64,000 nt of DNA, taken from NCBI GenBank assembly GCA_965262255.1, contig OZ253505.1:2418001-2482000 (forward strand), given 5' to 3'. The translations under genes and the position numbers were made by a program. This stretch comes from JANQQC01 sp965262255 (lineage in GTDB: Bacteria; Pseudomonadota; Alphaproteobacteria; Caulobacterales; Hyphomonadaceae). Shown in pieces: positions 1-9,265 of this stretch. The number at the start of each line of letters is the position of its first letter. The first letter of the stretch is position 1. The notes beneath the pieces are model-generated. The model saw only the letters and a program-made list of their open reading frames with translations, made no database searches and was not told the origin of the DNA.

Positions 1-207
1 GAATGCATGTGCTGTCAAATACATAAGCTTCGTATATTACACACAGAGGCCCATTTATGCAAAACTAGCGATCTCAGATGAATCAGGTGTCTAGGATTAT
101 GCCCTCTAACGTTGGTTTCTAAGTTCCTAGAGTATAAGGTAATCGTTGCTTTATTTAAAACGACCTCAGTTCCATGTATGTTTGCGTCAAAATAGTCTTT
201 TTTTAAT

Positions 208-1515
208 CTACTTCGCTAGTCGAGGATTTCTCTTACGAATAGCTTCAAGGGCCTGATTAAGCGGCATAGCTTCAAACCCCCCATTAACCTTGTAGGTATT
301 AGTTCCATTGTGTATTACAAGTCGCTTATTAACGCCGACCCTCTCTGCGGCGGTTATATTCCCAGTATTCAATTGTTTAGGTTCGGAGTGTTTAATCTCT
401 ATCCCCCATTTTTTTCGATCTTGAAATTCTAGTATAAGATCGAGCTCACATTCTCCTTTGTGTGTGCGATAGTAAAAGCAATTTCTGAGAATGCCGATAC
501 TCTGAGCAGTCATGACAAGTGATTCTATTACGAAACTTTCCCAAATTGCACCGATATGTTTGCTTTCGAGTAGTAAATGAACGTCGTCTATCCCGAGCAA
601 TGACACTAGCATACCAGAATCTCGAATGTACACTTTAGAGTGCTTTGTAACTTTATGTGTTTGACCGTTGTGCTTTTTCCATGGATCAATTAATCGGACT
701 AGGAGCACCTGTGTCAATGCGCTTATGGAGTCAAGAATTTTCTGACCGGACGTTTTTAAGTTCATTTTATAAGTGCCAATTTCGAACTGCTGACCGTTTT
801 CTTTTGCGATATAATCCAAGCAACTCTCCAAAGTGTTCTTGTCGACATTCAAACCATACTTCTCTACGTCATTCTGAACGTACAGTCCGACAAATTCTTT
901 ACGTTTGTCTAAACTTTCTTCATCAGACTCAGCAAACAAGGATTGCGGCATTCCTCCACGAAACACAAGAAGGTCTGTTAGACCTTTGTAACATCTCAGT
1001 GTGTCTTCTTTGGTTGAGAGGTTAATTTTAGGTGAAACAGAATTGATTAGTTCCGGAAGAAGTATACCGGTCATTTGCATGAAGGCAGCTCGGCCAGTGA
1101 GCGAAGCCGCCGTTTGTCTTTGCAAATCTAAACTAGCAGAACCCAGCAAGAGAAATCTACAGTTTTTATTCGCTTCAAAGCGCTGTTCATCGATATGAAC
1201 TTTGATGTTGGGGAATAGGTTTGGACACTCCTGAATCTCGTCCAAAATGATAATACGATCCTTATGCTTGTCAAAAAAATCAGTTCCTGTTCCCACTTCC
1301 GCTTTTGCTTTACTTTGCTCTAAGTCACGATAAACCCCTCCTAACTTTGTTTGAAAGTATGATTTAGCAAGCGTAGTTTTACCGACCTGACGGGGGCCAA
1401 GCAAGGCAACGCATTCAAAACGTTTAAGTTTAGAGTCGATAGCCTCGCAAATCAGGCGATCTACGTGAGAATTTTCATTCTCTATCATCGACTGTAATTG
1501 TTCATAGGATAACAT
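208..1515 (-). CDS. AAA+ ATPase with C-terminal DUF4143 domain
   Basis: A 435-residue P-loop ATPase of the widespread DUF4143 family, whose cellular role is generally unknown. Visible are a Walker A motif (GPRQVGKTT, about residues 40-48 from this start) and a Walker B motif (IIILDEIQ, about residue 90), then a C-terminal nuclease-like fold with ELDLILEF and a following WGIEIKHSE (an ExK-type pattern typical of DUF4143). I chose the ATG at 1515; a longer reading to a TTG at 1530 adds five residues and has no better ribosome site. It stands alone, pointing away from the hsd genes. Members are common in accessory regions and are often present in many diverged copies. Family assignment is firm; function is not known. 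Confidence 0.88.
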   Translation of the reverse strand: MLSYEQLQSMIENENSHVDRLICEAIDSKLKRFECVALLGPRQVGKTTLAKSYFQTKLGGVYRDLEQSKAKAEVGTGTDFFDKHKDRIIILDEIQECPNLFPNIKVHIDEQRFEANKNCRFLLLGSASLDLQRQTAASLTGRAAFMQMTGILLPELINSVSPKINLSTKEDTLRCYKGLTDLLVFRGGMPQSLFAESDEESLDKRKEFVGLYVQNDVEKYGLNVDKNTLESCLDYIAKENGQQFEIGTYKMNLKTSGQKILDSISALTQVLLVRLIDPWKKHNGQTHKVTKHSKVYIRDSGMLVSLLGIDDVHLLLESKHIGAIWESFVIESLVMTAQSIGILRNCFYYRTHKGECELDLILEFQDRKKWGIEIKHSEPKQLNTGNITAAERVGVNKRLVIHNGTNTYKVNGGFEAMPLNQALEAIRKRNPRLAK

Positions 1516-1753
1516 AATGAGTTCAAGCAAAACGAAACCGTAACTATACTACACTGTTGGCCCCCAGTAGAGTCGTTACGTGAAACATCCATTATACCAG
1601 TAAGATAGTAAATTATTCTTGCGATGAGGCCTATCCGAACTATTGTGAAAGAATCTTGTAATGAATCTTTGGTAAGGTCGTTAAAAGGTCACATGTGAAT
1701 AGATTGAAAACCTTTTGGTAATGACTGAGTTTTGAAGCAATACACCTGAAAAT

Positions 1754-1770
1754 TTGATATAATGTATCAA
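1754..1770 (+). promoter_or_regulatory. Palindromic operator candidate over a -10 box
   Basis: The sequence TTGATA-TAATG-TATCAA is a perfect 6-bp inverted repeat with a 5-bp centre. It overlaps a consensus TATAAT at 1758-1763 and lies about 60 bases before the XRE-type reading frame at 1832. That arrangement suits autorepression by an HTH protein. No convincing -35 box at 17 bp spacing was found. The rest of 1531-1831 shows no gene. Confidence 0.4.
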
Positions 1771-1831
1771 AAATGCCACACTAATATTAGCTTCTCAACA
1801 GCTTCAACTCAAGCAATAACGGAAGTTTCAT

Positions 1832-2150
1832 GTGAACAACTTAACACTCAATGAGGTTAGGTTAAATCGCAGTATCAAGCAAGCCAACCTAGCGGGACGG
1901 GTAGGATTTTCCCGAAGTACTTTGACAAGATTAGTAGATGGCCGGTCATTTTCTGTAGATTTGTTTGTTCGAGCGACGATTGCTTCAGGCCTTACAGATC
2001 ATCCAAAAACGCTCTTGTCGGGCGGTCACCTTTCCGAAGAGTTTGGATGTACTAAGTTTGACACTTGCAGAGGCCATCGAAAGAGGGGAGAAGTATCGCG
2101 TACAAAGAATTTCTACGCTTTTTCACTTTTTTGCTAGAAAATGTATATAA
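1832..2150 (+). pseudogene. Decayed small XRE-type regulator
   Basis: From a GTG at 1832 the frame reads a short helix-turn-helix region (NRSIKQANLAGRVGFSRSTL, then LTRLVDG) and continues to about GLTDHPKTLL, which resembles the small XRE regulators of about 100 residues found beside toxin or restriction genes. After that the protein stops looking like the family, while the neighbouring +1 frame (about 2010-2150) gives a plausible C-terminus with PKSLDVLSLTLAEAIERGEK. I infer one frameshift near 2010-2050. It sits upstream of hsdM, and the palindrome at 1754-1770 may have been its operator. The remaining bases to 2420 show no convincing gene. Confidence 0.5.
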
Positions 2151-2420
2151 TTGCCAAGCATATCAAAGTATTCCAAAGTTGGCACACGATAATCCTGTAT
2201 CATCTAAGGGAACAGGCCCAAGGAACTGACGCAGGAGAACGGGTAACGGACAATGACGGAATTCGCGACTTTCTTAAAGAATCTAAGGAAGAAACAGCCA
2301 ATTCGTTCTTCACCCAAGGGAAAATTCTTAGTTCTAAGGAGCATGGCGCGTGGAGCATTCAAAAAAACAGATATTGCTTCCTGAATCAGCGAGCATGAAT
2401 TAAGCTAAAGAGGACAAAGC

Positions 2421-3968
2421 ATGACGGACAACCAGCAACGCGTTGCATTTCTACGTCATATTTGGCAAATTGCTTATAAAGTCGCTGGGGCTGTTGATGG
2501 CTGGGACTTTAAGCAGTTTGTACTTGGTACTTTATTTTACCGTTTTATCAGTGAGAACATCGCTAGCTATATAGAAGCCGATCTCGGGGGCATCAATTAT
2601 GCGGCATTGAAGGACGATGTTATAACGCCAAAGATTGTACGAGATGCGCTGAAAAACAAAGGCTATTTTATCTATCCCAGTCAGCTTTTCGGCAATTTTG
2701 TCAGAAACGCCAATAGCAATGAAAACCTTAACTCGGATCTCGACACGATATTTTCCGCGATTGAAAAATCAGCAGTTGGATATTCGTCGGAGGGCAAAAT
2801 CAAAGACCTGTTTGCAGACTTTGATACTTCCAGCAACCGGCTAGGAAGCAATGTGGTCGCAAAGAAAGTCCGCTTGGTAGAGGTGCTTGAAAGTATCTCA
2901 GAGTTAGATTTTGGTGATTTCAAAGGCGGTCAGATTGACTTGTTTGGTGATGCTTATGAATTTCTGATTTCAAATTATGCCGCAAATGCCGGTAGGTGGG
3001 GAGGCGAATTCTTTACCCCTCAGTATGTGTCCAATTTGATCGCACGGTTGGGTGTGCATAAGCAAACCAATGTCAATAAAATCTATGATCCTGCGTGTGG
3101 TACCGGCTCTTTACTTCTGCAAGCTAAGAAACATTGTGACGCAAATGCTGTTGTTGACGGTTTTTTCGGGCAGGAAATCAACCGCCCAACATATAACCTC
3201 GCCCGTATGAACATGTTTATACACAATATCAATGTCGATAAGTTTGAAATTGGGCTTGGAAACACGCTGACCAGCCCACGCTTTTGGGCCGATAAGCCAT
3301 TTGATGCCATTGTATCTAACCCACCTTATTCGATGAAATGGGTAGGGTCAGACGACCCAACTCTTATAAATGATGATCGCTATGCCCCTGCGGGTGTGCT
3401 TGCGCCAAGATCACATGCAGACTTTGCCTTTGTGTTGCACGCCTTAAACTACCTATCGGCCAAAGGTCGTGCGGTGATAGCGTGTTTTCCGGGGATGCTT
3501 TTCCGTGGTGGCACTGAGCAAAAAATCCGGAAGTATCTGGTTGATAACAATTATGTAGAAACGGTTATTTCGCTTGCTCCCAACCAGTTTTACGGAACCG
3601 CCATTGCCAAGTCCGTTATGGTGCTGGCCAAAAACAAGCCTGATTTTACGACTCAGTTTATTGATGCCAGTGGTGAAGAGTTTTTCAAGAAAATAAAACA
3701 CAACAATGTGATGTTGAATGGTCATATCGAAAGAATCTTGGACATCTTCGATAAGAAAGAGAATATAGACCACGTGGCAGCTTCTGTGGAGCATGAAAAG
3801 ATCAAGCAGAACAACTATAATCTATCAGTTAGCTCCTACATTGAAGGCAGAAATACACGTGAAATAATTGATATAATGAAGCTGAATTCCGAGATTAGAA
3901 CAACGACCGGAAAAATTGACCAGTTGCGAACTGGTCTTGAAGCCGTCATTGCGGAGATAGAGTCATGA
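2421..3968 (+). CDS. hsdM: Type I restriction-modification methyltransferase subunit HsdM
   Basis: A 515-residue N6-adenine DNA methyltransferase subunit. The SAM-binding motif I (DPACGTGS, near residue 223) and catalytic motif IV (NPPY, near residue 300) are both present. The N-terminal helical region (QIAYKVAGAVDGWDFKQFVL) and the C-terminal YNLSVSSYIE segment closely match my recollection of EcoR124-type (family IC) HsdM, so this is a type I rather than a solitary methylase. The start is supported by AGAGGAC about 8 bases upstream. It overlaps hsdS by four bases (ATGA), indicating translational coupling. The protein looks full length and undamaged. Confidence 0.96.
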   Translation: MTDNQQRVAFLRHIWQIAYKVAGAVDGWDFKQFVLGTLFYRFISENIASYIEADLGGINYAALKDDVITPKIVRDALKNKGYFIYPSQLFGNFVRNANSNENLNSDLDTIFSAIEKSAVGYSSEGKIKDLFADFDTSSNRLGSNVVAKKVRLVEVLESISELDFGDFKGGQIDLFGDAYEFLISNYAANAGRWGGEFFTPQYVSNLIARLGVHKQTNVNKIYDPACGTGSLLLQAKKHCDANAVVDGFFGQEINRPTYNLARMNMFIHNINVDKFEIGLGNTLTSPRFWADKPFDAIVSNPPYSMKWVGSDDPTLINDDRYAPAGVLAPRSHADFAFVLHALNYLSAKGRAVIACFPGMLFRGGTEQKIRKYLVDNNYVETVISLAPNQFYGTAIAKSVMVLAKNKPDFTTQFIDASGEEFFKKIKHNNVMLNGHIERILDIFDKKENIDHVAASVEHEKIKQNNYNLSVSSYIEGRNTREIIDIMKLNSEIRTTTGKIDQLRTGLEAVIAEIES

Positions 3969-5134
3969 ATGGTTTGAGTTCCGTGGAAAAGCTTTTGGAC
4001 GACGCTAAGGTTGATTGGTTATCTTTATCGGACGTGACAAGACAGGTGCATCCTTCTAAATATCTCGTTAAGACTAGTAAATATGACGACTCCATTGGAA
4101 CGCCAGTTTTGGCTACAGGTAGAATCGATGTTATAGGGTATACCGACGAAACTGACGGAATTTATAAGGCGTCAGACAACCCAGTGATAATTTTTGATGA
4201 TTTGACGACTGCGGGTAAATGGGTTGATTTTGACTTTAAGGTCAAATCATCAGTGATGAAAATGGTTTCGTCTAGTGACGAAAAAAGATTTCTCCTGAAG
4301 TTCGTTTATTATTGGCTTAAAGCGTTCCCTAATGAATTTATAGACAGAAACCAAAAACTTCAGTGGATTAGAAACTTTTTCAATAAGAAAATCCCTATTC
4401 CATGTCCGAATGAATTAGAAAAGTCCGTGGAGATACAGACTAAGATTGTACGCCTCCTTGATACATTTACCGAGTTTAAGACTACGCTTTCAACCGAGCT
4501 AGCTTCTGAGCTTGGCAACAGAAAGAAACAATACCACTATTACCGTGACCATTTGTTAACTCTTAATAACACTGATGTAGAATGGAAGTCCTTGGGAAAC
4601 CTCGTTACAATCAGCACAGGTAGTCGTAACAAAGATGAAGCCACAGGTGGAGGTAAGTATCCGTTCTTCGGACAATCATATCGACCTAGCAAAACTGACA
4701 GTTACGACTTTGATGAAACAGCAATAATCATTGCCGGACGTATGGGTGCAGGCCCGGTATTTCATTATGTAACTGGCAAGTACGGTCTACATCTTGGAGC
4801 CTACCGCATTATTGTGACAGTGCCTCTACTTAACCCAAAATTTTTGTTTTACTGTTTTGAGGGTAATTTTGATCGGCACATTGAACGAACATCTTCGCAA
4901 ACTTCATTTTCATCGCTTCGAAGGTCGACGCTGGAGGAATACCCAATTCCAATTCCACACCCAGATAATTTAGAACAATCACTGGACGAACAAGCCCGTA
5001 TTGTCGATGTTCTCGATAAATTTAACGCACTAACGAACGCCATTAGTGAGAATTTACAGCATGAAATTGACCTGCGACAGAAGCAATATGAATATTATTG
5101 CGGTAAGCTTCTGAACTTCCCAAAACAGGATTAG
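3965..5134 (+). CDS. hsdS: Type I restriction-modification specificity subunit HsdS
   Basis: A 389-residue DNA sequence-recognition subunit with two target-recognition domains (about residues 10-150 and 205-335). Each is followed by a similar helical spacer: EIQTKIVRLLDTFTEF... near residue 160 and DEQARIVDVLDKFNAL... near residue 345, each leading to a K/RxKQYxYY element. This internal duplication is typical of family IC HsdS. It starts inside the hsdM stop codon (ATGA overlap), so HsdM and HsdS should be made together as an M2S1 methylase. The recognition site cannot be read from the sequence. Confidence 0.95.
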   Translation: MNGLSSVEKLLDDAKVDWLSLSDVTRQVHPSKYLVKTSKYDDSIGTPVLATGRIDVIGYTDETDGIYKASDNPVIIFDDLTTAGKWVDFDFKVKSSVMKMVSSSDEKRFLLKFVYYWLKAFPNEFIDRNQKLQWIRNFFNKKIPIPCPNELEKSVEIQTKIVRLLDTFTEFKTTLSTELASELGNRKKQYHYYRDHLLTLNNTDVEWKSLGNLVTISTGSRNKDEATGGGKYPFFGQSYRPSKTDSYDFDETAIIIAGRMGAGPVFHYVTGKYGLHLGAYRIIVTVPLLNPKFLFYCFEGNFDRHIERTSSQTSFSSLRRSTLEEYPIPIPHPDNLEQSLDEQARIVDVLDKFNALTNAISENLQHEIDLRQKQYEYYCGKLLNFPKQD

Positions 5135-5145
5135 GCAGTTGCCTC

Positions 5146-5244
5146 ATGACTCATACACTGACAGAGATTGTCAAGCAACCAAACCGATCTAATTATATCT
5201 GCGAGGGTCTCACGGAATACTTTGACAACAGTAGAAGAAGATAA
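5146..5244 (+). pseudogene. Possible hsdR N-terminal stub
   Basis: Twelve bases after the hsdS stop an ATG opens a 32-residue frame beginning MTHTLTEIVKQPN. EcoR124-type HsdR proteins begin with a very similar MTH...T.IAE stretch and lie at exactly this place in the operon. After about 20 residues the similarity ends and the frame stops at 5242-5244; nothing downstream encodes the HsdR nuclease or helicase. I infer that the restriction subunit was deleted, leaving hsdM-hsdS as a solitary methylase. The match is short, so this rests mostly on position. Confidence 0.45.
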
Positions 5245-5723
5245 GGCGGTTTTGCCGGATAGCTGAATTCGCCCTGTAGATCGCTTTAAATTGGGACGAA
5301 TACAGCAACAATGAGCGAGGATACCAAAGGATAAGAGATTAAATTGAGTTTGGAAGGATAGTAAGGAAAGAACGAATCGGAAAGAGTGAAACTTTCGGGA
5401 AACGAAAATCGGAGCCGTTAGTTGGGACGAATACCGTGGGTCGGAGCCTTTCTACTCAATAGAAGTCTTGCAGTCGGGCATTGAAGTCACACCTATTATG
5501 ATGCCTCTGGTAGAAACCTATCAAGGGTCGGCCACTACGTTGAATCTCCTAAATACAATAGCGCAAATGTTTAGGAGACTGACATTTGCTATAAATAATC
5601 GAATAACGCCAATGTTTGGTCAGTGCGGTGCGGTTAAACTCATTTCAAGCAAAGATAATCCGTGGAATTTGAGGTCGTTCCAATGCATGGATGTGGTGGA
5701 AGAAGAAACCGAATTCATCACTA
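5245..5723. other. Non-coding remnant between hsd and IS630
   Basis: No convincing gene. A 13-bp word, TTGGGACGAATAC, occurs directly repeated at 5291-5303 and 5422-5434. An open frame at 5468-5776 runs straight across the IS630 end at 5724 and has no recognisable features, so I do not call it. Confidence 0.5.
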
Positions 5724-5770
5724 GAGCAAAAAACTTTCAAGTTGACACGTTTTTATTTTCTTGTAAAGAT

Positions 5771-6101
5771 TTATAATAGGGATTATATATTTATTTACCC
5801 AAAAACTGCCGAATGAGCGATTCTGGAATATCACGATTTAGGAGGTTTCTTCGCGCCCTTGCGACGAATACAGTCCTTACACAACATCTGTAGATTAGTG
5901 AGAATGGTTGCACCGCTTGCACTCCAAGGCGTTATATGATCGCCGTCCATTTCATCTAAATGCCATTCTTGCTGACATTTCACTCATATGCCGCCTTGTT
6001 CTTCAAACTTAAACAACTTACAGATGCTAGGTAATGGTTGCAATCGCCGAAAAGGTTCAAACTAGAATTTTGGGTAAATAAGTATATAATCCCTTTTATA
6101 A
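5771..6101. mobile_element. 331-bp inverted-repeat element nested in IS630
   Basis: Terminal inverted repeats of 34 bp with two mismatches occupy 5771-5804 and 6068-6101. Both contain GGGATTATATA and TTATTTACCC and have TTATAA at the outer edge. TTATAA is itself palindromic, so it could be a duplicated target or part of the repeat. The element is too short to code a transposase; its interior carries a degraded HNH reading frame (5831-6056). It interrupts IS630 between its left end and the transposase stop, so it arrived later. The mobilising enzyme is not identifiable here. Confidence 0.8.
5831..6056 (-). pseudogene. HNH endonuclease C-terminal fragment with internal stop
   Basis: On the minus strand the frame reads FKFEEQGGI, a TGA stop, then VKCQQEWHLDEMDGDHITPW and TNLQMLCKDCIRRKGAKK before the final stop at 5831-5833. 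This is an HNH/McrA-like zinc-finger nuclease core: a CxxC knuckle (the first Cys codon has apparently become TGA), the DGDHITPWS catalytic segment and the LCKxC second knuckle. It is only about 75 residues, so any N-terminal domain is missing. It is wholly enclosed by the inverted repeats at 5771-5804 and 6068-6101, suggesting it travels with that element. As it stands it is not functional. Confidence 0.7.
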
Positions 6102-6201
6102 TATTCGTCTCGACATTTAACCATTTCGTTTTAAGAGTGCCGAAAGTAACCTGCGCACTCTTCAGGCGAAATTTTATTAAAGATACGCTTTATCTGTTGT
6201 T

Positions 6202-7061
6202 TTAAAGTTGGTATCGTTGTTCAGCCTTACGAAGCATTGCCTTTAGTTTGGCAAAAGCTTTTTCGATTGGATTGAGGTCTGGACTGTAAGGTGGTAGGAA
6301 GACTAATCTTGCTCCTGTTTGTTCGATAGCTTCTCGCACTGCTTTTGTTTTGTGTACGGATAAGTTATCCATAATTAATGTATCCCCTGGTCTCAAATGT
6401 TCGGCGAGTCCGTATTTGATCCAAAGCACAAATTTCTTTGTGTTCATTGCTCCTTTGAATGTCCAACTCGATACAATCTTATCGTTCGAGATTGCGGCGA
6501 CACAAGATAAGTTAACCCGATGACCATGTGGGACAGGCATTTCAAGTCTCTCCCCAACTTTACAGCGACCATGCGAGCGCGTCATGTTGGTTGTAACCCC
6601 GTCTTATTTATGTAAAGAACGCGCCCTGATTCGGTGTACTTGTCAATGAAATGCGCTCTTTCATTCGCTAATCCCGGACGCGATTGCTCGGCGGCATGCC
6701 CTGTTTTCTTCTTGCGGGTATAGCCGTGTCGCATGAAGAAGCGTAAAAGTGCCGACGTACTAAATCTTGCTTTTCGACCACGTCTCCTTGCTAGCCTTCT
6801 CTTGATCTCCTCTAGAGTTGCATCTTTCTTCGCCTTTAATGTCCCTATGATGTCCTTGTTATAGACTTCAATCTTTTGCGAACGCCGATCCCCACCCATT
6901 GGCTTCGGTTCGACACTTCCTGTGTCTTTCTGTAACTTCAGTATAGGATTGACACTGGAAACCGATAAAGACAACTCTTCGGCAATCTTGACGATAGTTT
7001 TCCCCTCCGCGCGCTTCTGGAGTACTCGTTGGCGGATATCCGAACTCAGGGCTGCAGGCAT
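6202..7061 (-). pseudogene. IS630-family transposase, two frames, catalytic site altered
   Basis: The first part (from ATG 7061, preceded by AGGAG) carries the N-terminal helix-turn-helix (RQRVLQKRAEGKTIVKIAEE). The second (ATG 6585 to stop 6202) carries MDNLSVHK and the end of the DDE domain, NPIEKAFAKLK. The frames meet at GGGG near 6595-6600; a -1 shift there would join them, which may be programmed or a deletion. In the usual IS630 DET/S-G motif this copy has INKTG, so the first catalytic Asp is Asn and the adjacent Glu is Lys. I therefore regard the enzyme as dead. The Asp and Glu of the second half are retained. Confidence 0.85.
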
Positions 7062-7231
7062 GATCATCTCCTGTAAAGAAAATGAAACAAGTCTAACAAT
7101 TCTCAAACTTTTCTGTAGAATTCAATTGCATTTCTATAGTGTCAACTTGAAAGTTTTTTGCTCTAGCGACTCGTACGTTCGCTAAGGATACCCAATAGTT
7201 ACTTTGAGCTTTTGCCTCGTTCGCTTGAAAA

Positions 7232-7263
7232 ACAGAGAGGCGAGCCGTCGCTCGCCTCTCTGT
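7232..7263 (-). terminator. Strong hairpin, minus-strand terminator-like
   Basis: A perfect 14-bp stem (ACAGAGAGGCGAGC) with a 4-base loop, followed on the minus strand by TTTT. The motif CAGACAGTTAAACCATCC lies at 7265-7282 next to it. A near-identical arrangement lies at 9241-9288, in each case about 270-300 bp past the 3-prime end of an M13 peptidase sequence. Confidence 0.65.
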
Positions 7264-7528
7264 CCAGACAGTTAAACCATCCTCGTTACTGATGCAACAC
7301 GTATTGTAGTTTCGTCAAAACTGCAAGCCTACGTTAGGAAAAATTTCAATGTTTTACTCTAAAATTGTGTACAACGCTTTAGTTGCATCGATAAAGGGGT
7401 ATATTATTCTTACGAAAGAGTCTTTTCCCACTACTGATCTAGTACGAAAATGTTTGACAAACATTGATTCTAAGGGATTCAGCACAACGCAACCAACCCT
7501 CGAAATCGATAGATACTCTTCGGATTAT

Positions 7529-7835
7529 CTACCATAGTCGAAGGTGCTATTTTAGCTGAATATATAAAGCGCGATACTGGTTCACTCCAAAGGCTTCGGA
7601 CTAATGGCCGAAATTGCGAGCAATACCATTAACACCGAAAAGTGGCGGTGAATGAGGGTCTCAAGCAAGTTGTTGCCGAAGTGCCTCTTCTCAATACATA
7701 CTGCGCCAAACGCGAGTTTATGCAAGGAAAAATCGCTAACATCCGGTAACATCATCCTAAACGGTGCTAGCCCGACATTTTTCTATCGAAGTGTTTCGAC
7801 CTCGTCTGTTATTGTTCCGTTTGATTATTTTGGCC
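7529..7835 (-). pseudogene. Decayed 3-prime end of a second M13 peptidase gene
   Basis: Plus-strand bases 7529-7835 align by eye, without long gaps, to the 3-prime end of the intact M13 peptidase gene (9528 to about 9830). The same TAG stop (7529-7531), the GCGAGGAAAAATCG-like stretch (here ACGCGAGTTTATGCAAGG then AAAAATCG) and the Tyr-Arg-Val-Asn-Gly region are recognisable, but the frame is full of substitutions and breaks. The downstream hairpin cassette at 7232-7282 is also matched at 9241-9288, so the repeat unit includes the gene end plus about 300 bp of downstream DNA. I infer an old tandem duplication with one copy lost. Confidence 0.75.
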
Positions 7836-8043
7836 TAACTCTAGGTGACAAGCTTATTCTCTCTAAATGTCGGATCATATAAATAGCGAAGTTTTACGAA
7901 ACGATCAAGATTTCGAGTATATACTAAGTACAAGTTATCCCGAACATTTCGGCATCCGTGGCATTTCGGATGACCTAGTTGTATAGTTTGGAGATTATGC
8001 GACTACCAAAATTATGGTGAAACCTTCTAAGGAGGTTAATGGA

Positions 8044-8866
8044 ATGAAAAATTTCAGTGACTTTATCGTTTACGTTGACGAAAGCGGTGACGCAAATTGG
8101 AAGGCAGCAGACTCATACCCACTGCTGTGTGTAAACCTATTGTCTTTTCAACAAGTCTGTTTACCTAAACGATTTGATACCCAAGTTTAATGGGATCAAA
8201 TTCAAATATTGGGGATCGGACAATATAGTGTTGCATGAACGTGATATTCGCAAAGGAGAGAAGATTAAAGACGACTTAGTGCGTTCAAAATATAGCTTTC
8301 TCAAGGGTGAAACCCGTAAACAGTTTATGGATGAGATTTCAAACTTTATGACCGATGCGTCATTTTATAGTTTCGCAATACTGATTGATAAAAACGAAAT
8401 TCCACAAGAATTTAAGGTTTTTGACCCTTATCATATTGCTTTGTTCAGGGGGTTTCAGCAAATTCACTTTTTCTTGAAGCTAACCGCCCCAGAACAGCTA
8501 AACAAGGAGTTACACTTTGTCTTCGAAAAACGAGGGTATACAGATGATAAGTCGCTAAGTCAAGCATATCGCCGAATCTTGGTACAAGGGTCACTGTTCG
8601 GCAATGTGTCAGTTAACAATTTCTCTCAGTTCAGACTTGAGTTAATGTCCAAGAATGGCAATTCAACTGGGTTGCAGATATCCGATTTGACGGCAAGACC
8701 TATTGGCAATTATTATCTTCACCAGTCAGGGCAGAAGTTACAAACAGACCACAGAGTTATCGACATTATCAAGAAAAAGTTGTGTTACTGCACTGCAGAT
8801 GAATGTTCCCCGGGGACAATTGATATAGTTCATCAGACACTTGGACGAAAAGGTAAAAAATTTTAG
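8044..8866 (+). pseudogene. DUF3800-family protein, frameshifted
   Basis: The first frame (ATG 8044, with AAGGAGG upstream) gives the DUF3800 N-terminus MKNFSDFIVYVDESGD. Homology then moves to the next frame, which reads FNKSVYLNDLIPKFNGIKF and continues HERDIRK to the stop at 8866. The switch falls at TCTTTTC, about 8142-8149, so a single-base indel is likely. The downstream frame is intact and includes the family's late LQISDLTARPIG motif. DUF3800 proteins are predicted RNase H-like nucleases of unknown role, often found in defence or mobile regions. A TTG at 8174 could start a truncated product lacking the DESGD acidic residues. Confidence 0.75.
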
Positions 8867-9240
8867 ATTTGAGGATAATTAAGCTGTTGACAGATGATGA
8901 AGCGTACTAATGAAAGCACTCAATATGGATTTGTTGCACATTCCTATAGTTACGGAGTAGCTCTGCGAATATGCGACTACATTCGTTATAGGCAAAGCAT
9001 TCGAAATACACTTACAACGAATTAGCTGAGCGGGGGTTAATCAAATGCGGATATGTGTATGCTACAAACACTGTTTAGGTCTTGTTCTCAGAAATATGGA
9101 ACAAATCACCTAGGTAGAATCAATTTGCCAATAACTTGATAATTTCTTTAGATTTTATATTTTCCCCAACGAAGTTGCAGAGGAATCCGCACTCTAAACC
9201 GTTGGTTCTCAATAGTCAGACTACATTTTTCGCAAAAGGA
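8867..9240. other. Intergenic, no gene seen
   Basis: No coding frame I would defend. A possible folded segment lies at about 9170-9205 on the minus strand, where CCAACG and CGTTGG pair around a shorter internal stem; it may be part of a structured tail beyond the terminator at 9241-9265. The short open frame covering 9148-9354 simply crosses these structures. Confidence 0.4.
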
Positions 9241-9265
9241 AAGGGCGAGCAATTCGCTCGCCCTT
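9241..9265 (-). terminator. GC-rich hairpin, minus-strand terminator-like
   Basis: A perfect 10-bp stem (AAGGGCGAGC) with a 5-base loop, followed on the minus strand by TCCTTTTG. The adjacent motif CAGACAGGTTAGACCATCC at 9270-9288 matches 7265-7282. It lies 263 bases beyond the stop of the M13 peptidase gene and could end that transcript. Confidence 0.6.

Larger units (their letters stand above)
5724..7163 (-). mobile_element. IS630-family insertion sequence (inactive, with internal insertion)
   Basis: The ends are perfect 28-bp inverted repeats at 5721-5748 and 7139-7166, including the outer CTAG that contains the TA target dinucleotide (5722-5723 and 7164-7165) expected for IS630. Inside are a two-frame transposase (6202-7061) and a 331-bp inverted-repeat element (5771-6101) near the left end. 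Subtracting that insert gives about 1.11 kb, a normal IS630 length. A diverged 5-prime fragment of a related element is at 57729-57898. Confidence 0.92.

Noticed and set aside
1..207. Window start
   Set aside because: No gene, repeat or structure that I can support.
2141..2398. Open frame of 85 codons before hsdM
   Set aside because: No family features, no ribosome site and it overlaps the end of the decayed regulator.
5468..5776. Open frame of 102 codons downstream of hsdS
   Set aside because: It crosses the IS630 end at 5724 and the inner element start at 5771 without change, has a TTG start and no recognisable features; likely chance.
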